Source: Limanda limanda
Lineage: Eukaryota > Chordata > Actinopteri > Pleuronectiformes > Pleuronectidae
Direction of reading: 5' to 3'
Assembly: GCF_963576545.1 (NCBI RefSeq)
Contig: NC_083646.1
Location: forward strand, 25,002,527-25,066,526
DNA length: 64,000 nucleotides
Shown: positions 49,001 to 64,000 of the stretch, in pieces
Layout of the letters: the number at the start of each line of letters is the position of its first letter
How positions within the stretch are numbered: position 1 is the first letter of the stretch
Notes under the pieces: model-generated
Database searches by the model: none
Told to the model about the DNA's origin: nothing
Seen by the model: the letters and a program-made list of their open reading frames with translations, nothing else
Made by a program: the position numbers and the translations under genes

Positions 49001-52000
49001 GTCAGCTTTTGTGAATGGGACAGGGACCAAACTCAAAAGTCAAATTAATTGTCGAATACATTTTTTCTCAAAGTTTGGATCTGTCATTTAAGGTAGTAGT
49101 AGTTTTAGGTAGGTTTGGTTCTCTAAAAACAGGGTGAAATGAAATGATTGACAGCGGGGACTGACTTGTGATTGGTGGAGTGCGTGTGGCATCATTTTCT
49201 GGATAGTCGGATGAAGAGGAGACGAGCTGTCCATCTTTATATAAAGTCAATAGGTGTAAGTGGTTTATGCAGTTGGACTCTACCCTAGCAAATGACACAT
49301 GTAAAAGAAAAGATCGACGTTCAGTACATCATGTAAACAACAGTGACAAACTATCAGCCTCACACTGATCCTTCCCCATTTTCTAGCAGCACTCAAATCT
49401 TAGTCAATGTCCGTGTGACAATGACGGCCACTGCTCCTTCGGTTGACAAACCAGACATGTACATTACTTCCTGTTCATAAGAGGAATCTCTGAAAAAAGC
49501 CAGTAGCTAAACATACAGCAGTGTCCAGACATGCCTAAGATAGCTCCGAGCAGTTCTCCATTGTGAGTGTTGAAGTATGCGCCTCCAAGCTCCTACACAC
49601 TGACAGAGAAAAAAGGAGAAGTGGGGAAGTGCGTACAACTTGTCCATGAGTGCTGCACTCACACCAGGCGGAAGATGGAAGTGACCACGGTCATTCACAA
49701 ATTGCATTCATTAACCGCAAACTTCTTCATTTAACACCATTGACGACCATCAAATGAGATGACTAGTAACCACGTCTGGGGCTAGGGCCGCTACTTCCAC
49801 GATGCTGCAGGGATAATCGGGCTGAGCAATAAACTTGTATCAACAGAGTGCACACAAATTAATGTTTACAGCTATTAAACACTGTCTGATTCAAGTTACA
49901 GCACAGAGAAAAACTTAAAAAACAGATAATAACAGTGTAGCGAACCCAAGATGCCAGTGTACTTATTTCCCCGGATATGTCAAACATGAATTATATGTTG
50001 TAAAAAGAGAGGATTAACTGCAGCTTTGAGGGGAGAACTTGGGTTTGCAGCCTTGAATGTATACATATCTAGGAGATTCACCCACACTTTCCTGCACTTC
50101 TCTGCATCTACATGGCTTGTTAGTGTCCATATCCACATTAATATCTGCCTCAAGCAACTTTTTTTCCAACTGGTACCATTCGTGCTGTCTAGACAAACAA
50201 GTATGACAGGACTAAACCCACAACTTGGAAGCTTTAAATGTAATTATTTATACCTGTCAAGTTTTGGTCAGTGTTTTTATGTGTAAATCTTTTATGGAGA
50301 GTTAAAAAGAAATGGGTCTAACCATGCCAACATGTTGCCTGACTCCTGAGCAAAACCACTGGTAGTAAACTGGCAATAATAACAGCACTCACACTGAAAA
50401 ACCCACCACTGTCATTTATCATATCATCAGCTCTGTTTGCTTCAGAGGGAAAGATTTCCACTCCCTTGACAGTGATGCACAAGACAAGCAATTTACCAAG
50501 AGCAAAAAGCAAGGGAAACATTGGACACTGCTGAGCTTGTTCTTGGTACATAAAGATGTGTTTGTATTACAAACAGCCTGAGTGAGAAAAAGAGCAAAAA
50601 GAAAAGACAAGAAAGAAACAAAGACAACAGCAACATCTCAATCTGTGTAAATGAAAGCAGCATGTTTCTGTTTACAAAACGCGAGCTGTGATGATTTTCT
50701 GTGAAACACACAAGCAAGGAACGGGCTGGCCATAAATCTGAGCACAATACATAGTATGCCTCTAATGCTCTCCACAGACATGTTGTGGCTGCTCAGTATG
50801 TGCACTGTCATCGGGCCAGATGTAGTAGAGCTATAAATTATAATCCAACATTTCCAGAGGAGATTTAACGTGAAGCCAACTTCTCGACACAACCATACAA
50901 CCTGTTTAGAGGAGAGATGTTTTGAAGCCCGTCACAGAACAGAACCGAGTACCCATGCTTTCTCATGTTATGTTATTGTTTGTTAGTAGTTCTCACTATC
51001 CAGATGATTCAACTCATGCAAAGTTAGTAATTGACTTGCCTAAAACAGAAAATATAACAGATATAATACTAATGCCCTGTCAACACTTATGTTGATATTT
51101 TACAAAACAAACCTTTTCCACAAAGTGCAGATTTAAAAAACGTCACAACACAGCTTTCTTCTTGCATGCCCACTGCTAGTATAATGAGCATCCACCGGAA
51201 ACAACACCAATGGCAGCTATACACTGGTTTCTCTAAGTTTGGTTAGCACTGGTAGAAGTAAATTGGACATTCATGGAGTGAATGTGAAAGCTCTGCTGTG
51301 CACATGTGCAATACAGCAGTATAGGAACTAGCCTGGTATTTTAGTAAGTTTTGGGTGGATAGACAATGTTGGAGACATACGGTCATTGCGTTCTTTGAAT
51401 AGGCAAACAAAACTGAGCAATTCTCTAAAGACTTGAGTTCTTGCCTTTCTGAAATTGAAGTCGATCACAGCATCATACTGGAAAGTATTGTCGTTATGGA
51501 TAATGATTAAAGCCAAGCTCATCTAGCTATTTGTCTATTCTGAACAAATCTTGATATTATAAACTGAGTAAACACAACAGTTAAATCAGACTAAGTTGTT
51601 TTCTTGAATTCAAAGAGACAAATTAATTTAACTTGCCATTTTTAAGCTCAAAAAACTTTAATACAATTAAATTTCGAGTGAAATTAACAAGTAAGTTTAA
51701 AGTAAACACAACTCAAGAAGATAGCAGCTTTCAGACATGAACTCTGGATGTCCGCACTATCAGTTCTGGTGATTCTCCAGAGTTTGCCTTGTACACATAA
51801 ATAACGCAGCAGGGAGAAGAGATTCACGTTCAAAACACAAAAATGTCTGAAGTGCTCAGGTGAGGGGTGGTGCAGCATAAATGACATAACAATACAATAA
51901 CAATTTGAGTAACATATGAATTCCACTGAGGAGATAACAGGTTTTTTGTCTATGGCACATCTGGTCTTCAGCGTCTTCTATGTATAAGTGACCTCTTTAT

Positions 52001-53170
52001 ATCCAGAGATCGTTGTATTCTCTTGTCTTTATATGTTTTATTTTAGTTTTATCTAAGTTATCTCCTGTTTGAAACATCATCAACATAGACTTGGTCCCAG
52101 TGTATCCTTTTTTTACTAGAGGGCTTGCAAGAGAAACTTCAGACAATGTCTGGTCCGTTTATGTTCATTGCATGTCTGAAAGCTGCTTCAGGGTTATATT
52201 TGCTCATCTTTTCAAGACAATCAGTTTCCTGTTGTACACCACATGTAAAGAAGCTCAAAATGCATATTGAGAGTTAACGTTGCAGCCCATCTGTGGTGAC
52301 TTTGAAAGAAGTCAGTCAAGTTTTTTCTCAGTTAGCACTTGCTGACACAACTTGGATTTGAACCTCTGTTAAGTTATGATTTGGCTGTTTTCCGCAAATG
52401 TGGATGTGTCCACCACGATAGGGCTTATCTTGGCAAGTCAACGCAGTCTCAGTATGGATGTTCTTTTACATAAAATCCTTACCTCGTACAGTTAAACCTT
52501 AGAGGGGATTTGAACCATAGCCTGAATCGCACTGCTGAGAGAGACGCTGCCAGAGTTATGAACTGATCCTGAAGTATAGGTAAAGTTTTTACTACATATA
52601 TATACTTTATGAGAAGCATCAGGTTTTTACATCATAGGCCCATTCTTAATGAAGTATCGAGTGCTTAATGACATTGTGGCTATAATGTTTGTCACCACTG
52701 AGATGGTCTGAGGTGCCCTGACTTTTGTTGACAGACAAAGTTAATGGTTCTTTACTCCGTAGCACAGAATCCATCAAGATAAGCCTTCAGACTGCCACTG
52801 AGCCATGCCCCACCACAGAGTTTGAAAGCTGTTCAGAAACCAGCGCAGCCCCATCCCCCTGACAGTGCCAATCAGTTGTGCAGCTACTTTTTTCCTACCG
52901 CCTCTTTGCATCGTAATTCATCTCCCAAAGTATGTGATGTTGCTTTTTCATCTTTGACCTCACACGCGCTCGGTGGCCAAGCCGCAGCTGACGGCGGAGA
53001 GCTACTGTAGGCAAAGAAAACACAGCGTACTATTACTTTCCCCCCATGCAGTCTGTTCACGCTTGCCCCACAGCCCGCCTGCCCCCGAAAGGCTGTCTGC
53101 TTCTGATTATGTGTGATCATCCCCGAGCTTGCCAGCTACATTTCAGACTCACGGGAGTCTTTTTTGTTTT
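46006..53170. other. intergenic, almost featureless
   Basis: No coding exons are supported. 47055-47140 (GTCAATTCTTATGTTATCCT, CTATTGAGGCCAATC) looks like a diverged inverted relative of the 2530-2775 repeat. A purine tract lies near 48329-48345 (GAGAGAGAGAGAG). The rest is AT-leaning sequence in which I see nothing. Confidence 0.35.
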
Positions 53171-53179
53171 TTCTTGAAA

Positions 53180-53850
53180 TCTGGCCCTCATTCAAAAGGA
53201 ATTACATTGTAGCTTGTCTAAGCCATCGTTAATTGCGCTCATGGCAGCTACCAGCACTCAGTCATATTCCTGCTGAGTTTTTTTTTTTTACTCTTCTTTA
53301 TAATTTCCATATTATTGGGAATCCACATGAAGACTGTCAAGGCTTTGTAAATGCTGAAAGATGTGCATTCAGTGGGTAAAATCTGCCGCACATTAGGCTG
53401 TTAATTTTAAAAGCATCAACAGGAATCATAATGAGACATATCATTGCAAAGTGAAACTTCATTTATAGGTGTAAATATACAGAGGCCATTATTCTGCCAA
53501 CTGCTTAAGTGTTCCCATTAGGTAATCTCTGCAGCTGGCAACCAAGGATAAGTGGCATTTCAATGCTCAGCAATGTACAGTACATTTCAATGTTTATACA
53601 GTACAGACATGTTTTGCCATGAATCTATACAATTTATAAAAGTTTCTGACCATATCTTGTCAGATAACACCTTCATATGTGTCACCTTCCTGCAGTTTGT
53701 GATGCCATAATATAACATCAGAATCATACAATGGGGACTATTACGTTTGATTAATGGTAATAGGAGTGCAATTAAGGAAATAAGCTGTAAAGGGAACCTC
53801 AGTATTTTCCTTTAGCAAAGACAAAGCACTAGGGCTTGTGTCCGCAGATT
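53180..53850. promoter_or_regulatory. candidate conserved non-coding element upstream of nfatc1
   Basis: About 0.7 kb, low in repeats except a T-run at 53279-53289. It has CATCGTTAATTGCGCTCATG, CATTAGGCTGTTAATTTTAA, GGTAATCTCTGCAGCTGGC and GTTTGATTAATGG words. It lies about 1 kb left of the promoter block. Candidate only. Confidence 0.3.
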
Positions 53851-54540
53851 CACAGGGGATTGACTTGATAGAGAGTAGAGGAAAGCGGAGATGAGGTACA
53901 CACGTGTTTGCGCAGTCAGTGGTTCAGGATGGTTATTTTGGGTGAAGCTGTGAAACCATATTTCCCTCAAACATGAGGAAAACACATTTGCAAATGAAAT
54001 TTTATAGCATACGAGTTCTGATTTGAATCATGAGGGAATAGGTTGAATGTTAGAATAATGTTAATGATCAGATAATAACACAATTGGCAATGTTAACGAG
54101 GGAGGCCATTATAGTTATATCTGTGGATGGGCTGAATTACCAAACTCTGTTATTTGTGTCGGAGGCAGCCCTTGTCCTCCCCTTCCTCTGCAGGGAAGTC
54201 AAAGTCAGGGTCAGCTACACAAAGACATGGGGGAGAATTATATTCACTGCATCCCTGTTATCCATATATAGATGCATATAAACTAGTATGATGCATTGTA
54301 GCATTTAGGTCACAGAGGTAAAGCACCTGGATTATCCAGAAGAGTCAACATATTTAAATTACCTCGAAGTATAAAGAAATGTAAAAGAAAAAAAAATGCT
54401 TCATGAATAACATGGTGCTATTTGTATCCATCAAACTATGACTTCTACAACTTAAACCTTTGAATAAGTTATTATGGACAGTTTTATAAATTGTAATAAT
54501 AGATGCAACGGTAAGAAATAAAAAGTGGAACCGTTCAAAT
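53851..54540. other. distal upstream flank of nfatc1
   Basis: AT-rich, with an A-run near 54389. No clear motif cluster. The composition changes abruptly at about 54560, where the promoter block starts. Confidence 0.4.
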
Positions 54541-55123
54541 ATATCTAACTCTGGGGTTAGGTCTCTCTCTCTCTCTTTCCTTGTATCTCTCTCTTTCTCT
54601 CTCTCTCTACGCGCGCGCACGCTCGCTTGCGTGTGCGTGCGTGAGTGTGTCTCGCACACCTCCCAGCAGCCCCTCGGACGGCATCCCAGGTTGGAGGACA
54701 TCACCAGGCGGTCCAGCCGGCCGCGTCATCCCCTGATGGGCGGCGCGCTGACGGGAGGACGGAGGGTGTTTTCCAGCTTTAAAAGCACCGGAGCCGGCCC
54801 CTCTGACAAACCACGCTGCGTCATCGACCTGGGGAGACTCTTGAAACCCTTGACTGGGTCTGAAGAGAACCCGACTCACTCACCTCACCCCCGCTCCCCT
54901 CCACGGCTCCTGACCTGTGCCGGGTCTCCACATCCAGCTCGTCTGGAGCGCGAAGTACCTGCGCCGCGTTACGCGTACAAACTTGAACTCTCGCTTTTCT
55001 TTACAAACTATGCTTTGGTTGAATGGTGTGTGAAGTGCACCCGGTCTCGCAGCACTACCGTCGGTGAAGGGGTTCGCCTGTTAACAGCCTCACAAGCGGA
55101 GAAAGTTGCGCATCGCTTGTTGA
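54541..55123 (+). promoter_or_regulatory. nfatc1: nfatc1 P1-type promoter and 5' leader region
   Basis: This block changes sharply from the AT-rich flank to CpG-rich DNA. From left to right it holds a CT-rich tract (54561-54608), an alternating purine/pyrimidine tract rich in CG and TG (54609-54646), two GCGTCATC words (54723 and 54818), an NFAT-core site on the minus strand (TTTTCC, 54769-54774) and a TATA-like TTTAAAA at 54778-54784. If the TATA-like box is used, transcription would start near 54810, giving a leader of about 310 nt before the first coding ATG. Mammalian NFATC1 P1 is an inducible, NFAT- and CREB-responsive promoter; the site types here are compatible, but this is inference. 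The transcription start is not determinable from sequence alone. Confidence 0.5.
54561..54646. repeat. CT tract followed by CG/TG alternating tract
   Basis: A CT microsatellite with small interruptions (54561-54608) passes directly into a run of alternating pyrimidine-purine steps (CGCGCG, CGTGTGCGTGCG; 54609-54646). Polypurine/polypyrimidine and alternating CG/TG tracts can adopt non-B forms and are common just upstream of promoters. Here they mark the left edge of the nfatc1 promoter block. Confidence 0.8.
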
Positions 55124-61723
<6,600 letters not shown>

Positions 61724-64000
61724 GTACGTCACCAGCAATTGTTTACTGAATTGATTGGTATGAGTTCATGCAGAAATTGAGGTTCACCCGACACAAAGTC
61801 AGCTTTGTGCCTTTAAGCTTTGTGATATTTTGATGTCATTACAGAACAAGTGCTAACAAGCAAACAAGTGCATGCTGATAACAGCTCCCTTTTCCTCCTG
61901 ACAGCAAGCAAAGTGGATGTTTGGCAGATGCTGATTTTATGGCAGAATGTTTTCACAGAGTAAAGTCAGCACAGCCAAGAAATCTTCATTATCTTCTCCT
62001 GATCTTTTTTAAATGTTTGATTTGTCCCAGTCGATGAATCCTAAAATGAGATCTTAATGATTACAATGAGTTGATATTAAACTACGTGATTGACTTTCAA
62101 AATATCTCCCTCTTTTGCATTTATTAAAGTTTGCTTTAGAAAACCATTGCTTTACACTAGAAACCGTTTGTAAAGTATGATACCCAACGTTTACCAATGT
62201 TGTTGCAAACATTTAGAGCCAGTTTTCTAAATTATAAAAGCCCTTGAGTGCAGTATATCCAGACCCCAGTCCGTGCCAGTGTATGCTTGTATACTGTGTT
62301 ATTAATGTTCGCAGAATCAATCTACTGCTGCTCTGACCAGCAGCAGTGCATGCTGACTCAATTAGTATAGAGCAGGACCATCCCCTCTCACTATTGTACT
62401 TGGCGAACACTTAAAGAGCACACGTCAGTCTCGCCAGCAGCACAGCACAGAGCTCCTTTCTCTGCTTCACTGTCATCACACTGCACTGACATCTTAGTTT
62501 ACTGAAGGTGGGGATCTTAGTGACGTGTGTGTCCTTAAGGTTGTGAGTCAATTTGCCTTGTATACAAATTAAAACCGTGTAAATAAGAATAATGTCAGGC
62601 CATTCATCTGTGGTGCTTTTATTTTTTTTCCATCCTAAAATTCCATTTATCATCCAGAATTGCAGCCAGAGAAATTTTCTGTTTTGGACCATTAAGTATT
62701 CAGGTTGGTGTTCTGTCTCTGTTTTACAGTTAGCATAAGATGTTGTTAGTGCCACAGTTGTAAATAGATGTTGTCAACACATCCTCGCCTGCCCAACGTC
62801 AAATGCACTTGACAGCTGTTGGCCAGGGTGGTGTTATAAACAGGCCTGTCAACCCTCAGGTTTTCTCTGTAAATACAGGTAATTATTCCCCTTCATTACA
62901 AACCTTTGTATATCAACATGCTGGTGAATCAACATTTTACCCCCGCGCTTCCACGTGAGCCGTACCAGACTCAACTCGTCATGCACAGCTGCATGTGGCA
63001 GGTGAGGCTTGTTTTGATTTAGTTAATGCCACTTTCTGACTCACTCTGGGAGCGAGAGTGAAAAGTCACGAGTCGGCAACCCGCAGTTCTGTCCAGATTT
63101 AGATTGATGACATCGTATCGTATTGGCGCAAGTTTATTGCTTTGCAAGGAGGTTTTTCAAGTCTTGCTGTGTATGTCAAGCAATTGTTAGTGATTAGTAG
63201 TCATGGATAAAATATGATGACAGCTGCTTTACCATCACACCTCCCCCGACTAGCATTGCCTACTTTTTACCCTTACTTTTTGGTGTGGAGAGATTTATGC
63301 TCTGTGCAGTCATTTGGGATATCTGGAGGGAAGCAAAGCAGTTGGCAGAATGATAAATCTTTACAGATTAGGCTGTTATTTGTACATGCCAGAGGCTAAA
63401 ATATAAGAGAAGAGAATGTTCTGTACCTTCAAAGGGATTTTGCACATTCCAAGTGCAAGATTTCTCATTTATCTGAGTGTTCTCTTTATCACTGTCTTAA
63501 TCTTTGCTGAAGTGTTGTGTGAAATTGTGTTGTTGTAATCTTAGAGAATAGGGCATGCTGAAGTCCCCAGTGCCCTGTGGTAATGAGTGGCAGGCACTGG
63601 ATGGGTGGATGCAGTCAAGGAGAATGAGTCAATAATGACATGAGGGCATGGGTGTAGGAAGCAGCCATAGAAGTGTCTCTCTACGTGTGTGTTTGTGTGA
63701 GTGTGTGTTTGTGCTTGACTAGATCGAGTAGAGAGAAAGAGAGGGAGAGAGGGAAGGGGCAGAGGGAGTCAGCAGGCAGCTGGGGCTCAGCTCAGCTGCC
63801 CCTGGAGATGCTCTGTATCCTGCTGATTAGGGCTGTGTGGCCCTTAGGTTGACTGAGCATGGCTGTGCTGGGGCTGTTTTGGTGGGGGTGGTGGTGGGTG
63901 GATAGGACTTAGAATCCCAGCGCCCATCGGACGCCACCTCCCCTTTCCACACACCGGTGCCTCCCTCCCTCCCTGGGGGGTCCAATGATGTCGCACCCTG
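61724..64000 (+). other. nfatc1: nfatc1 intron 3 (left part)
   Basis: Starts at GTACGT after exon 3 and runs off the window. I looked for the next Rel-homology exon and found none, so the intron exceeds 2.27 kb. Most is AT-rich and unremarkable. From about 63680 it becomes purine-rich (GAGAGGGAGAGAGGG) and then GC-rich to the edge. Confidence 0.75.

Noticed and set aside
61724..64000. Next Rel-homology exon of nfatc1
   Set aside because: No frame encoding the expected LHGY-type continuation with splice sites was found; it must lie beyond the window.

Overview
This is a window of vertebrate nuclear DNA, almost certainly from a ray-finned (percomorph-type) fish. The base composition is AT-leaning. 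There are long TG/CA and GA microsatellites, and short non-autonomous transposons and dispersed repeats of kinds I recognise from fish genomes. The only gene I can support is split by GT-AG introns. There are no operons, phage, CRISPR arrays or RNA genes that I can defend.

The gene is the 5' part of nfatc1 (nuclear factor of activated T cells, cytoplasmic 1), on the + strand from about 54.6 kb to beyond the right edge. Three coding exons join perfectly in frame: exon 1 (55124-55247, 41 codons plus one base), exon 2 (58624-59728) and exon 3 (61564-61723). Together they encode residues 1-463. This covers the alpha-type N-terminus, the whole calcineurin/kinase-regulated domain (PRIEIT docking site, serine-rich region, three SP repeats, two basic signals, an LxVP-type second docking site) and the first part of the Rel-homology DNA-binding domain, including the DNA-recognition loop. 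The rest of the Rel domain and the C-terminus lie beyond base 64000. A CpG-rich block with a CT tract, an alternating purine/pyrimidine tract, an NFAT-core site and a TATA-like box lies just upstream, as expected for an inducible P1-type promoter.

The left 54 kb holds no coding exon I can support. It is intergenic DNA with: (a) dispersed repeats and MITEs (2.2-7.3, 10.8-11.7, 22.3-25.0, 44.7-46.0 kb), (b) a cluster of TG/CA arrays at 25.7-27.7 kb plus others at 37.2 and 42.9 kb, (c) a degenerate GTGCCCT-periodic block at 13.65-14.13 kb, and (d) several low-repeat stretches rich in ATTA/TAAT words that look like candidate conserved non-coding elements (15.2-18.7, 25.0-25.4, 32.4-33.7, 35.45-35.86, 53.2-53.85 kb). 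That pattern suits a regulatory desert next to a developmental transcription factor, but conservation cannot be tested here.

I found no new multi-gene system. The observations most worth following are the leader/start architecture of nfatc1, the apparent lack of a beta-type alternative first exon in intron 1, a 28-bp perfect palindrome at 19545-19572, a 14-bp perfect hairpin at 45703-45734, and two well-bounded MITEs.
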